Origin: JAHCHG01 sp041745765
GTDB taxonomy: Bacteria; Acidobacteriota; Blastocatellia; Pyrinomonadales; Pyrinomonadaceae
DNA length: 64,000 nucleotides
Direction of reading: 5' to 3'
Assembly (NCBI GenBank): GCA_041745765.1
Contig: JBGTIH010000094.1
Span: 1-64,000, forward strand
Numbering within the stretch: position 1 is the stretch's first letter; every line of letters starts with the position of its first letter. A model generated the notes under the pieces. That model did not search any database and was not told the DNA's origin. It saw only the letters and a list, made by a program, of their open reading frames with translations. Made by a program: the position numbers and the translations under genes. Shown one piece after another: positions 16,846 to 26,492 of the stretch.

Positions 16846-18526
16846 TATCCTCTCTTACTGTCAAACTGATTAAATAACCTGCAATCACCGTTACTAAACA
16901 ACCGACGACGTTAAACCATAAAAATTCGATATTTGTGAAATTGCTGGCAATCCACACCGAAGCAATTCCGAAAAGTAAGCCGAAAAATGCGCCCCGCGCC
17001 CGCGCCCGTTTGACAACGATTGCCAGAACGAAAACGCCGAGCAGCGAACCGTAAAAGAATGAACCGAATTTATTGACGACCTCGATCAAAGAACCGAGAT
17101 TTGTGGCGTAAATCGCTACGATACAGGCGAATATTCCCCAGACAAACGTGGCGATTCTGCCGAATTTCACGTAATCGGCATCAGTTCCGTTTTTCTTAAA
17201 ATGCCGCCGGTAAAAATCCAAGGTCGTGGCGGTGGCAAGCGCGTTCAGTTCGGAAGAAATGCTCGACATCGCGGCGGCAAAAATTGCGGCGATGATTAAA
17301 CCGATAATTCCCATCGGCATTTGAGCAAGCACAAACGTCGGGAAAACATAATTAACATCGGTGAACGACCTATTATTATTCGTCGTTTTGACAAATTCCG
17401 TCGCTTCCTTTCTCGTGTCGTTAAAGTTTTGATGTGCCTTCAGATAATCTTCTTTGGCTTTGGCAAGTTGAGTTTCGTCGGTTTGTTTTTTGGCTCTGAC
17501 AAATTCGACCGCCGCTTCGCTTCGCGTCGTATGAACTTGTTTATATTTATCTTCGAGTTGACTGTATTGTACTGAATTGGTCCGAATCGCTTTGTTAGCT
17601 TCGACCTCATTAAAAATCATCGGCGGAGCTTGAAATTGGTAAAATATAAAAACGAAAATTCCGATCAGCAAAATCATAAACTGCATCGGGATTTTCAAAA
17701 ATGCCGACATCAAAAGCGAAGTTCTGCCCTGACTGACCGATTTTGCCGTCAAAAATCTCTGCACCTGACTTTGATCACAGCCGAAATATGCCAGAAATAG
17801 AAATAAAGCCGCAATCGTTCCCGACCAAATCGTATATTTTTCGGTCAAATCGAAACTCGTGTCAATGGTTGCCAGTTTTCCGCTGGCTCCGGCGAGAAAC
17901 AAGCCGTCCGACAAGGAAACGTCAGCCGGAAAATTCGACAAAATAATAAACAAACACACACCGAGTCCGGTTATTATCAAAACCATCTGTTTAACGTCCG
18001 TCCAGGTTACCGCCTGAACGCCGCCGAACATTGTGTAGACGGTCGTCGTCAACCCGATCACGAAGATCGTGATAATCTCGCTCCACCCCAAAACAATCGA
18101 AAGAATAACAGCGGGCGCGGCAATAATTACCCCGACTCCCAGACCTCTCGAAAGCAAAAAGAAAAAGCTCGTTAACGAACGGGTTTTCGCATCAAAGCGT
18201 CTTTCGAGATATTCATACGCCGTAAAAACATTGGCGCGGTAGAAGAACGGTACGACCGTAACGCAAAGAATAACCATCGCCAGCGGCAATCCGTAATAGA
18301 ATTGCAAAAAGCGCATTCCGTCCGAATAAGCCTGTCCGGTCGTGCCGACCAGAGTTATCGCCGACATCTGCGTCGCCATCACCGAAAGCCCGACCGCCCA
18401 CCAAGGCAGACTCCGATTGGCAAGAAAAAATCCTTCGATGTTATCACTGCCCTTTGTCCGCTTAATACCGTCGTAGATTACATAAAACAAATATGCCGCT
18501 ACAATTGCCCAATCTAATAAATACAT
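16826..18526 (-). CDS. Sodium:solute symporter (SSS family) with coiled-coil insertion
   Basis: 566 residues, inner membrane, about 13 hydrophobic segments. SSS hallmarks are visible: LFYVIYDGIKRTKG at the start, a glycine-rich LVGTTGQAYSDGM, and ISSELNALATATTLDFYRRH after the long insert. SSS proteins use a sodium gradient to import sugars, amino acids, vitamins or sialic acid; the substrate here is not readable. An unusual hydrophilic segment at about 290-385 is rich in Glu, Lys, Gln and Ala and looks like a helical hairpin or coiled coil between membrane segments. It lies in an apparent operon: a 47-residue membrane protein ends 7 bases upstream, and the PIG-L gene overlaps its end. Confidence 0.88.
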   Translation of the reverse strand: MYLLDWAIVAAYLFYVIYDGIKRTKGSDNIEGFFLANRSLPWWAVGLSVMATQMSAITLVGTTGQAYSDGMRFLQFYYGLPLAMVILCVTVVPFFYRANVFTAYEYLERRFDAKTRSLTSFFFLLSRGLGVGVIIAAPAVILSIVLGWSEIITIFVIGLTTTVYTMFGGVQAVTWTDVKQMVLIITGLGVCLFIILSNFPADVSLSDGLFLAGASGKLATIDTSFDLTEKYTIWSGTIAALFLFLAYFGCDQSQVQRFLTAKSVSQGRTSLLMSAFLKIPMQFMILLIGIFVFIFYQFQAPPMIFNEVEANKAIRTNSVQYSQLEDKYKQVHTTRSEAAVEFVRAKKQTDETQLAKAKEDYLKAHQNFNDTRKEATEFVKTTNNNRSFTDVNYVFPTFVLAQMPMGIIGLIIAAIFAAAMSSISSELNALATATTLDFYRRHFKKNGTDADYVKFGRIATFVWGIFACIVAIYATNLGSLIEVVNKFGSFFYGSLLGVFVLAIVVKRARARGAFFGLLFGIASVWIASNFTNIEFLWFNVVGCLVTVIAGYLISLTVREDIDVIKN

Positions 18527-18533
18527 TTTTTAT

Positions 18534-18677
18534 TTAGTTTGAAAAATAATAAGAAAAATAACCTAAAGCCGCAATCACCAAAACGGTCGTAATCATCACG
18601 GCAATATAAACGCGATACCACCACGCATCAGGATATTCATCAACCTTCTCTTTTTGAACGGTTTCATCAGTCTTCAT
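18534..18677 (-). CDS. 47-residue single-span membrane protein upstream of the symporter
   Basis: Small open frame from ATG (complement of 18675-18677) to TAA (complement of 18534-18536). The first 23 residues are charged (MKTDETVQKEKVDEYPDAWW), and residues 23-44 form one hydrophobic helix (YRVYIAVMITTVLVIAALGYFSYYF). It ends 7 bases before the symporter start. The size, single span and position match the small-subunit-like proteins found next to some SSS transporters, so it probably associates with the symporter. That is inference from context. The intact reading frame, plausible topology and tight spacing support it being real. Confidence 0.7.
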   Translation of the reverse strand: MKTDETVQKEKVDEYPDAWWYRVYIAVMITTVLVIAALGYFSYYFSN

Positions 18678-18687
18678 AATAAATTAA

Positions 18688-18725
18688 TATTTCGGAAATC
18701 CGCCAAATGACGGATTTCCGAAATA
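18688..18725 (-). terminator. Hairpin terminator after the TonB-dependent receptor gene
   Basis: Perfect 15-bp stem (TATTTCGGAAATCCG at 18688-18702 with its complement at 18711-18725) and an 8-base loop, 13 bases beyond the receptor stop codon and just upstream of the 47-residue ORF. Confidence 0.75.
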
Positions 18726-18738
18726 ATTTGACCAACAA

Positions 18739-21669
18739 CTAAAAAATAAACTTGAAGCCGAGTTGGAATTGGCGGCTGTCAAGAGAAGTAACGGGACGTG
18801 TTTGTGCGGTCGGCAAAGCTCCGGTGGGATTTCCCTGCGCATCGGTCGTAACCGTTACATCATTTATCTGAAACACACTGTTGATATTAAACACATTCAA
18901 GAATTCACCGAAGGCTTCGAGTCTGAATCTTTCGGTGAAAGTGAAAAACCGTGAATAACGCATATCAACATTAATCTGTTTCGGTGTTTTACCGGAATTT
19001 CGTCCGATTCCGACCGGATTATCCGAGCCGATAAAACCGTCGAGATTTATATCGGCAACCGAACGGATGTTAAAGCGTTCTCCGCTGTTTGCCGTCGCAA
19101 TAATTCCGATTTGATTATTGTTGACCAAATATCGGAGAGTTTTATTTTCAAACTCGAATTGCGGACGACCGACAAAACTTGTAACAAAGGTGTGTCGCTG
19201 GTCGGCTAATGACGGACCGAAATCACGGCGGCGATTGGTCGGGTCTTGCGTCACGAGATTTCCGACCTGTGTCGCCACCAGATTTTGTTCCGGTGCGTCA
19301 TCTTTCGCTTTTGATAAAGTGTAGTTGACGCTGAATTGATAGCCTTGTGATAAACGCTTGTTCAATTGCAGTGTAAAGGCGTTATAAGTGGAATTTCCAA
19401 CCGATTCCGCCATTAAGATATTGTTAAAACGCGGATCGAGCCGTGTTCCGGCGTTGACCGCATTACTGAAAATCGGTCTCCCATCTGCCAGAGTTCCAAC
19501 CGGATTGATTCTGTTTATATTTCGATAAAGCGGAATATGTCTGCCGTTTGAGCGAATATATCCGGCGGTTATTGAAATATCTTCGGATAGAGCCTGTTCG
19601 ATTTGAAAATTTGTGTGAATTGCATACATATTTTCAAAATCCGGCGAAATTGTTTCGATACTCTGCACCGGAAGAACCGTTCCCGCCGGCAAAGAGCCTA
19701 AAGTAGTCGGAAATGCCGGAGAACCTGCCGTCGCCGGAGCAAATGTAAAGTTAAATAGTCGTGGACTGCCGTTATTGATCAAAGCCCGCTGATAAAAATC
19801 AAGATACACCGTATCATAGTAGATTCCCGCGCTTGCGCGAATTACTGTCGGCAAGCGTCCTTCACGCAAACCATAGACGACACCTAAGCGCGGAGCAAAA
19901 TTGTTTTTATCAACTTTGAATTTTTGCGATGCCGCAAACGGCGAACTTGGATCTGCCTTTGGAATGTTATAAAGATCGTAGCGAACCCCGAAATTAACCT
20001 TTAAGTTTCTCGTTGCCTTCCAATCATCTTGAACAAAGAAATTATAAAAGGTTGAATTGTATTCAATACCGGGATCACCGAAAGCCTCGACATAATTCGT
20101 ATAACTTCTGACATTTACACCGCTTCTTGCATTTAAGTATGCCTGAAGATTCGGAAAAGTGTAGCGGGCAAATTGATTAACGCGGCGCGTATCGTCTATC
20201 CGATTAAAGCCTCCGCCGATTTTTACCGCGTGATTGTTCCGTGTCCACGTCAAATTATTCTGAATCTGGTTTGTTTTTTGAAGCGGAGCAATTGTGTTCG
20301 CATTTTCCGGTGAACCAAAATTGGCGACACCCGTAATTACTATACTCGGTCCAGTTCCCGAATTTGCGTTCGGAATATTTCTTGAATCTCTTTTGGCATA
20401 TTGGTAGCGAAATTCATTTAAAATATCGGGAGTAATAATCGAAGCCAACTGAATACCGAGCGAATAAGATTTGTCATCAAAATCAATACTTCGCTCTAAG
20501 GTATTCAAGCCGCCCCCGATATTGTTCGGTGATAAATTCTTGAAATAGTTAAATCTTCCGGTTAAACGATTATTTTCATTTAACTGTGCATCTGTCCGAA
20601 TGATATAGAAATTCACTTTCTGCCCCGTTGGAATTGCGGTCGGAAATGCACCTGCCGGAACACCGGCGGCGATCAGGGCAGCCTTATTCGCCTCACTAAT
20701 CGTAATTGTGCGCTGCGGTTCTCCCGCCAGATCACGATTTACCCATTCTGTTCCACCGTAAAAATGCCAGCGATCTTTAATAATCGGACCGCCGATCGCT
20801 ACTGTAATGTTGTCAACTTTTGTTTCCGGTTTGACGGCTGTCGGTGAAATATTAAACGGACGCGAAGAAAATGCCGTGCGGCGGAAACGATAACTTGCTG
20901 AACCGTGAAAACCATTTGTTCCCGAAGGAGTTACAGCATTCATAATAAGTCCGGGCGTGTTGCCGAATTCGGCTGAAAATCCGTTTGTAACAAGCTGTAC
21001 TTCCGATATGAATGTATCGGAAATCGGCATCAAACGAATACCGCCGCGATCTGCCTGCGTATTGTTATTTCCGTCAAGTTGATAATTCGTTCGGCGGGTA
21101 TATCCGTTAGCATTAATGCGCGGAACACCGAATTCAGCGTTCGGTCTGCCCGTCACATTTGCCTGCAACAGAGCATAATTATACGGATTGCGTGAAACAA
21201 GCGGAAGATTCTGAACTTCCTGCGCGTTCATCACACGACCGAGATCTATTTTTGCCGCATCGGCAATCGGCGCATCGGAACTTACAGTTACGGTTTCTTC
21301 CAGTCCACCTGGTTCTAAAGCAACATTAACCGTTGCAGTTTGTCCGGTACTTAATGTAATGCCTTCGCGCACCAGTCGTTTGAAATTCGCAACTTCGACC
21401 GTCACGCGATATGTTCCGAGCGGCAATAAAGGAATTCGATAAAAACCGTTTCCATCGCTGGTTACGCTTCTTTCCGCACCTGTTTCGATATTTCTCACAG
21501 TAATCGGAGCATTCGGAAGCGAACCGCCGTTTGAATCGGTGACAGTTCCTTCGATCTGTCCGTTGATTGCCTGAGATTGTGCAAACGCAAAATCTGAACT
21601 TAATACAAATAATGCTGTAAATACGGAACAAAGCAAAAATGCCCGCATTTTAGTTGATGTTTGAAACAT
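18739..21669 (-). CDS. TonB-dependent receptor, Oar-like, with carboxypeptidase-regulatory domain
   Basis: 976 residues, outer membrane. A signal peptide (MRAFLLCSVFTALFVLSSDFAFA, probable start at the second Met) is followed by a carboxypeptidase-regulatory-like beta-sandwich (about 33-115: GQIEGTVTDSNGG, GFYRIPLLPLGTYRVTVE). A plug domain follows (about 125-250, with QNLPLVSRNPYNYALL and YQLDGNNNTQADRGG), then a long beta-barrel ending in the aromatic residue of FQLGFKFIF. Such Oar-like proteins are numerous in acidobacteria and likely import or bind large substrates. The neighbouring symporter and PIG-L protein would fit a nutrient-uptake locus, but a terminator separates them. No SusD-like partner is seen. 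Confidence 0.9.
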   Translation of the reverse strand: MFQTSTKMRAFLLCSVFTALFVLSSDFAFAQSQAINGQIEGTVTDSNGGSLPNAPITVRNIETGAERSVTSDGNGFYRIPLLPLGTYRVTVEVANFKRLVREGITLSTGQTATVNVALEPGGLEETVTVSSDAPIADAAKIDLGRVMNAQEVQNLPLVSRNPYNYALLQANVTGRPNAEFGVPRINANGYTRRTNYQLDGNNNTQADRGGIRLMPISDTFISEVQLVTNGFSAEFGNTPGLIMNAVTPSGTNGFHGSASYRFRRTAFSSRPFNISPTAVKPETKVDNITVAIGGPIIKDRWHFYGGTEWVNRDLAGEPQRTITISEANKAALIAAGVPAGAFPTAIPTGQKVNFYIIRTDAQLNENNRLTGRFNYFKNLSPNNIGGGLNTLERSIDFDDKSYSLGIQLASIITPDILNEFRYQYAKRDSRNIPNANSGTGPSIVITGVANFGSPENANTIAPLQKTNQIQNNLTWTRNNHAVKIGGGFNRIDDTRRVNQFARYTFPNLQAYLNARSGVNVRSYTNYVEAFGDPGIEYNSTFYNFFVQDDWKATRNLKVNFGVRYDLYNIPKADPSSPFAASQKFKVDKNNFAPRLGVVYGLREGRLPTVIRASAGIYYDTVYLDFYQRALINNGSPRLFNFTFAPATAGSPAFPTTLGSLPAGTVLPVQSIETISPDFENMYAIHTNFQIEQALSEDISITAGYIRSNGRHIPLYRNINRINPVGTLADGRPIFSNAVNAGTRLDPRFNNILMAESVGNSTYNAFTLQLNKRLSQGYQFSVNYTLSKAKDDAPEQNLVATQVGNLVTQDPTNRRRDFGPSLADQRHTFVTSFVGRPQFEFENKTLRYLVNNNQIGIIATANSGERFNIRSVADINLDGFIGSDNPVGIGRNSGKTPKQINVDMRYSRFFTFTERFRLEAFGEFLNVFNINSVFQINDVTVTTDAQGNPTGALPTAQTRPVTSLDSRQFQLGFKFIF

Positions 21670-22178
21670 TAACTTTATCTCCTTAAAAATTTTGAAATTG
21701 AAATACGTGGAAAGTATTGTTAAAAATATATCACAAAAATATTAACTTTCAATTAAAATCAAGAGTGAAAGATGTTATCAAATCTTGTATTTTGTATAAA
21801 TTACAGTTGGAATTCAATATTCTTCTGAAATTATAAGGTGATTCGGGTTGTGTAAAGAATTGTAAATTTCAATATTTAATGAAATTTAAACAAATTTGAC
21901 ATTATGCTTTGATAAAATGAGGTGTAATCCACGAATTTATAAAAAGCATATAGAGCAGATTCGAGATTGGTGTATGGTGAGGCAGAAACGCGAGTGCCAA
22001 CGAGCGTGCCGACCTCAGCCTTACTGCACGATTCCTCGCGGTCGCGTTTCTGCCTTTGATTTTTACCATACATCATTTATAAACTTGCTCTAGGTTTTGA
22101 TTATAAAATTATTATGAAAAGCCTTGGAAGTATCTTAAAAACGATTAGTCAAATCAAGTCTTTCGGTTTTGATTCGCC
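21670..22178. other. 509-base intergenic region
   Basis: Holds the upstream region of the TonB receptor gene, including an AGGAG-type ribosome binding site (complement, near 21675-21684), then AT-rich sequence, then a 142-base palindromic element (21951-22092). Short open frames on both strands across the palindrome mirror each other and look non-coding. No RNA gene is recognised. Confidence 0.6.
21951..22092. repeat. 142-bp nested palindromic element
   Basis: Paired blocks in order: TAGAGCA (21951-21957) with TGCTCTA (22086-22092); TGTATGGT (21971-21978) with ACCATACA (22065-22072); GGCAGAAACGCGA (21981-21993) with TCGCGTTTCTGCC (22042-22054); CGTGC (22005-22009) with GCACG (22026-22030). 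The centre is GC-rich in an otherwise AT-rich gap. It resembles a miniature inverted-repeat element; no transposase is nearby. Confidence 0.75.
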
Positions 22179-23861
22179 TTACAAATAAATTATCCGATGA
22201 CCTTTATCATCTAGATCAATCGCCTCATAAATCCAATCAATTAAGTAAATACCGTAACGATTGATTAGTGAATTTACATTCAGAGAGCGTTCTTGCAGAG
22301 CTTTATTTGGAATGAGCGATGCGAAAGCGGTTTCGATTTGGCGATGAATTACCTCATCTTTTTTGATTTGGGCGTGGTGGAATTTTGTTCTGATATTGGC
22401 AATATGATAAATGATTTTGCGGCGGCGATTTGCCAGACTGTCGGCTAAAGTCGGTTCGATTTGACTTAAATTTCTGTCTAAACGATTAAGCTCTGTATTG
22501 ATTTTTTCTTCGGCTTCGGCAAAAATTTTTGCCATATCTTTATTTAAGAATTCTTCAACGATTTTCGGCAGAACATTTTCTATTCCATTAAATAAATCTT
22601 TTAATTCCAACTCGTATTTATCGAGCATTTTGCCGTGTTTCGATTCGATGATCGTAAAACTTTGCCGGTGCAGAATCGGCGTAACAGGTCTTCCGAGGAT
22701 GCGATAAACTTCTGCTGATTGTGCAAAATAAGCAATCTCCGCCGCGCCGCCGAAATAGCAGACGGTCGGAAGCAAATAATCTTGAACAACCGAACGCAGA
22801 ACGACACTCGGCGAAAACCGTTGCGGCTCGGTTGAAGCCAAATCGGCAAGTTCTTCGAGCGTAAATTCCCGTTCGATATCTTTGGTTTTAAATGTTCCCT
22901 CTGCGCTTTTTTTCAAGGCGTGCCGCGTTTTATCTTTCGCTTGCCAGAACAGCGGAAAATAATCTTCAGACACAAGAACTTGCGCGTGATAGCCGTTTTT
23001 TTCAAGCTCTGCGCTTCTTTCGCGCAAAGCAGAAACGATTTCATCTGATTTTTTTATCGCTTCGACGTAAACCGATGTAGCTAATTTTTTCAAACGAACA
23101 TCAAGCGGACACAAGACAATTAAACCGAATTTTCCCAAATATTTTGTTAAAAGCCGCGCAAAAGCATCGCCGTAATCTACACCGGAAACCCAAGTATTTT
23201 CAAGGAGTTCGCGTAGTTCATCGGTAAATTCAGTATGCGGAAGTTCGCGGAAAAGTTCATCAAGCGAAGATTTGATTGATTCATCGAGTTTGACGTATCC
23301 GACCGGCAAATTTTCGTAGCATCTTTTCGGTTCATTCTTGATTTCCGCCAGATTGCCTTTTGAATTAATAAATTCGATCTTAGAAACTTCTTCAAAATCG
23401 TGGTCTTCGGTGGCAATCCAAAAAACCGGAACCGCTTTAAAGCCGCGTCCGCGCAAACATTCAGTCATTTTTACGGCGGACAGAGCTTTATAAATAGTGT
23501 AAAGCGGTCCGGTAAAAAGTCCGGCTTGCTGTCCCGAAACAACCGCTACACAATCTACATCTCGAAGCATCTGAATACTTTCGAGAGTTTTTTCGCTCGC
23601 TCCGTTACTAATGTTGGCTTCTTCCAAAACATCACAGAGCATCTGCCGATCCGCTTTATAATTAGCTAGAATTTCGGGAATCCTTTGCGAAATTTGGGTG
23701 TGTGAATCAACGGCAAGCGGATAATATTTCTGCAATTCGAGCGGCTTGCTCTGATAATCTAAAAATAATTTCGACTGATTCGGAACTTCGGAAAATGGCA
23801 AACTTTCCGTATGTAAAACCACATTGCCGCTCGGACAAGGACAGATTATTTCTTGTTTCAC
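22179..23861 (-). CDS. bshC: Bacillithiol biosynthesis cysteine-adding enzyme BshC
   Basis: 560 residues, cytoplasmic. BshC is assigned the last step of bacillithiol synthesis, addition of cysteine to glucosaminyl-malate. Family features are the VVSGQQAGLFTGPLYTIYKALSAVK segment (about 113-137), PVFWIATEDHDFEEV (about 147-161), a nucleotidyl-transferase-like core, and a long C-terminal coiled coil (about 410-510) ending in GIYLIDWIYEAIDL. The length is close to the usual 540. BshA and BshB are not in the window. Bacillithiol use suggests the thiol pool that may serve the peroxiredoxin at 3156. It stands alone: the Asp-box gene 158 bases upstream ends in a terminator. Confidence 0.93.
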   Translation of the reverse strand: MKQEIICPCPSGNVVLHTESLPFSEVPNQSKLFLDYQSKPLELQKYYPLAVDSHTQISQRIPEILANYKADRQMLCDVLEEANISNGASEKTLESIQMLRDVDCVAVVSGQQAGLFTGPLYTIYKALSAVKMTECLRGRGFKAVPVFWIATEDHDFEEVSKIEFINSKGNLAEIKNEPKRCYENLPVGYVKLDESIKSSLDELFRELPHTEFTDELRELLENTWVSGVDYGDAFARLLTKYLGKFGLIVLCPLDVRLKKLATSVYVEAIKKSDEIVSALRERSAELEKNGYHAQVLVSEDYFPLFWQAKDKTRHALKKSAEGTFKTKDIEREFTLEELADLASTEPQRFSPSVVLRSVVQDYLLPTVCYFGGAAEIAYFAQSAEVYRILGRPVTPILHRQSFTIIESKHGKMLDKYELELKDLFNGIENVLPKIVEEFLNKDMAKIFAEAEEKINTELNRLDRNLSQIEPTLADSLANRRRKIIYHIANIRTKFHHAQIKKDEVIHRQIETAFASLIPNKALQERSLNVNSLINRYGIYLIDWIYEAIDLDDKGHRIIYL

Positions 23862-23922
23862 TTAATTTACTCCTAGAGTTCAGATTATAGAATTCTCAGG
23901 CGTTAAGTTCCAAGCCGAAAAT

Positions 23923-23956
23923 AAAAAAAACGACGTTTGGACACGTCGTTTTTTTT
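23923..23956 (-). terminator. Terminator after the Asp-box protein gene (symmetrical)
   Basis: Perfect 14-bp stem: eight A then CGACGT (23923-23936) pairs with ACGTCG then eight T (23943-23956), loop TTGGAC. It can work on either strand. It sits between the Asp-box gene stop (24020) and the bshC start. Confidence 0.85.
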
Positions 23957-24019
23957 ATTTTTCATTTGCTCCGATTTAAATTTATTTGCTTTGACAAATT
24001 TAATCGGCAAATCGAATAT

Positions 24020-26164
24020 TTAATTATTTCCCGAAGCGGTAACACGCGGACGACTTTCGTTAGTATCTGTTGCGACTACCGGAATTACCTGACGTTCAAT
24101 AATATAAACACCCGCTGAATGCGTTGCGGCAAAGATGCGGTCTGAATTTACCGGATCAAAGGCTAAAGACCAAACCCGATGACTCGGTAATTTACGATCT
24201 TGTGTATCAATTCTGCGCCAGGTCCAACCGGAATCATTTGAAAAATAAATTCCGCCGTCAGATTGTAATGCGCTGGAAACATAAACTTCATCAGTATTTT
24301 TCGGATTAACTAAAATACTCGTATAGTTTCCCAACGGAAGATTGCCTCCGCGCCGTGTCCAGGATTTTCCGCCGTCGCGTGATAAATAAAGCGTTTGCGT
24401 AGTTCCGACATAAATTTTATCCGAATCTAACGGATCAATTTTTATCGAACTGACGGGAATTCTATCAGGAATTCCATTTATTTTATTCCACGTCGCACCG
24501 TTATCGCGGGAAACGATTACACCGGAAATCGAAGTGCCAGCCCAAATTGTTTCAGGATCTTGCGGGTTTGTTGTAATTACAAAAATATTTTGGCTGATGC
24601 CAACACCGAGATCGAGTTTTTCCCATCCTTTGGAAATATCGTAACTGCGGAATAAACCGTTATCCGTGCCGGCAAGAAATCCGTTTTTGCCATCCTGTGT
24701 ATAGCCCAAAATTTTCACTTTTTCGGTCAAAGTCGGGGTAAGCGGCGTTTCGACAGCCACAGGAGGTGTTGCCGTTCTGGCATTTCTGGCATTACGTGCC
24801 GGTGGAGTTCTGACCGGTCGCGGGGCAACGATTTGCGTCCACGAATTCCCACGATCAGCAGAGCGGAAAATGCCGATGTTTGTTCCCATATAAAGCGTAT
24901 TGGGATTTACACGGTCTTGAATAATCGAAAAAGGCGAAACGCGCGTAATGTCCAGATTTTTAGCTTGCGTCCAGTTTCTTCCGGCATCGGAGCTGATAAA
25001 GACAAAACCGCCGCCGGTTGCCGTGTTATGCGTCGTTGCATAAAGTCTGTTCGGATTTTCAATATCGGTTGTTACCGAATAAGTAAATCGGCTTGAGAAA
25101 TTTTCATTTGTTTGTGAAAAATTTCGTCCGCCGTCGGTTGAAACCATCACGCCGTAATTATTTGTTCCGATAAAAACCTTGTTTGGTTCGTCCGGATGAA
25201 CGGCAATTGAATTTATTTCGAGATTTCTCTGCGTGGTCATCGCCCAGGATTTACCGCCGTTTGTAGACATCCAAAAACCTTCGGTAGTTCCGGCGTAGAT
25301 TGTTCCGGCAATGCTGGGATGCTGAACAATGTCGCGTGTCCGGCGCGATTGCGACGGGATTCCCTGAATTTTATTCCATCTTTCACCATTGTTAAACGAT
25401 TCGTAAATCCCGCTGCAAGCCGAAGCAACTATATGATTTGCATCACGCGGGTTAATTGTAATGGCAAACACATCGGAATCATCTATCATTCCGTCTTTTA
25501 CTAAACGCCAACTTTTACCATCGTCTGTTGATTTATATGCTCTCCACCAGGTTCCGGCAAGAATCGTTCTGTCATCACGCGGATCAATCGCCATCGAATT
25601 GATGTTGATCGGCATTGTGTCTGACTTTATTTTTTTCCAATTATCACCGAAATCATCCGATCTCCACACACCGCCAATCGTGCCGACCATCAAAATATTC
25701 GGACTTTTTGGGGATTGCGTCATTGCGTGGATTGATTGACTTTTTAATTCTTTTGATTCTTTCCAGGTCTTTCCGCCGTCAACAGACTTGAAAAAACCTC
25801 CGGGTTCTGTGTGGCGATGACCGGAAGTGTAAATAATATTCGAGTTTTGCGAGTCAACAATCAGCTGATCGAGAATAAGCTGCGGACGATTAAGATTTAC
25901 CAGCAAACTCCAGGTTTTGCCGCCATCTGCGGAAGTATGTATCTGTCCGTCGAGCGTGCTGATATAGACACGATTCTTGTTATTCGGGTCAATGGCAATT
26001 ACCCGAACATCGCCGCCGCTGGGACCAACAACCGACCAATCGTCAAATTTTATGGCACTGCTGCTGTTTCCTCCGGCAAAAACCGCATTTACACCAAATA
26101 AAACCAAAAACAACATCGCTGCCGGAAAAATCGCTTTCAAATTAATTCTATTATTTTCCTTCAT
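24020..26164 (-). CDS. Secreted Asp-box (BNR/sortilin-like) beta-propeller protein
   Basis: 714 residues with a signal peptide (FPAAMLFLVLFGVNAVFAGG). About twelve Asp-box motifs of the form S-x-D-x-G-x-x-W recur every 40-60 residues: SADGGKTW, SVDGGKTW, SDDFGDNW, STDDGKSW, SFNNGERW, STNGGKSW, STDGGRNF, SSDAGRNW, SADRGNSW, SRDNGATW, SRDGGKSW and SNDSGWTW. This gives two beta-propellers as in VPS10/sortilin-like or exo-sialidase-like folds, but no sialidase active-site residues are evident. A Pro/Arg/Ala-rich linker (ARNARNARTATPPVAVETPL, near 455-475) separates them. It is probably periplasmic or surface-bound, with binding function; the ligand is unknown. Confidence 0.82.
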   Translation of the reverse strand: MKENNRINLKAIFPAAMLFLVLFGVNAVFAGGNSSSAIKFDDWSVVGPSGGDVRVIAIDPNNKNRVYISTLDGQIHTSADGGKTWSLLVNLNRPQLILDQLIVDSQNSNIIYTSGHRHTEPGGFFKSVDGGKTWKESKELKSQSIHAMTQSPKSPNILMVGTIGGVWRSDDFGDNWKKIKSDTMPININSMAIDPRDDRTILAGTWWRAYKSTDDGKSWRLVKDGMIDDSDVFAITINPRDANHIVASACSGIYESFNNGERWNKIQGIPSQSRRTRDIVQHPSIAGTIYAGTTEGFWMSTNGGKSWAMTTQRNLEINSIAVHPDEPNKVFIGTNNYGVMVSTDGGRNFSQTNENFSSRFTYSVTTDIENPNRLYATTHNTATGGGFVFISSDAGRNWTQAKNLDITRVSPFSIIQDRVNPNTLYMGTNIGIFRSADRGNSWTQIVAPRPVRTPPARNARNARTATPPVAVETPLTPTLTEKVKILGYTQDGKNGFLAGTDNGLFRSYDISKGWEKLDLGVGISQNIFVITTNPQDPETIWAGTSISGVIVSRDNGATWNKINGIPDRIPVSSIKIDPLDSDKIYVGTTQTLYLSRDGGKSWTRRGGNLPLGNYTSILVNPKNTDEVYVSSALQSDGGIYFSNDSGWTWRRIDTQDRKLPSHRVWSLAFDPVNSDRIFAATHSAGVYIIERQVIPVVATDTNESRPRVTASGNN

Positions 26165-26492
26165 AGTCTTTTATTTCTCTTTTTTGTTTGGGAATGAAAC
26201 TTCAGAATTTCTTGTTAAATGCACTAAACATCACCACCTATGATGACTCTTAAACAAGGTTTGTTTGCTTATTAAAACTCGATTGTTTATTTATTTCTAT
26301 AAACAACGCGGAGAGAATATGTTTTTCTGTAACAAAAACAATTATTATCTTACAAGAATTTTTCCGATTATTCAAAACTTATAAAGCTATTGCTTAAGCA
26401 AAAGCGGGTAAGTGTTCAATTCAGAACGCTTACCCGCTTTAGAAAGTTTCATATCCATTTCAGATATGAAAGTTAATTATTTTAGTTGCAAA
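26165..26492. other. 328-base intergenic region
   Basis: AT-rich gap between two minus-strand genes. It contains the terminator of the outer-membrane protein gene at 26401-26440 and, nearer 26164, the presumed promoter of the Asp-box gene. I could not pick a convincing -35/-10 pair. Confidence 0.5.
26401..26440 (-). terminator. Terminator after the outer-membrane barrel protein gene
   Basis: A 17-bp stem with one mismatch: AAAGCGGGTAAGTGTTC (26401-26417) pairs with GAACGCTTACCCGCTTT (26424-26440), loop AATTCA. It lies about 50 bases beyond the stop codon, with an AT-rich continuation. Confidence 0.85.

Noticed and set aside
21876..22093. Open frames of about 65 residues on both strands
   Set aside because: They cross the palindrome and are mirror images of it; neither has a ribosome binding site or plausible composition.
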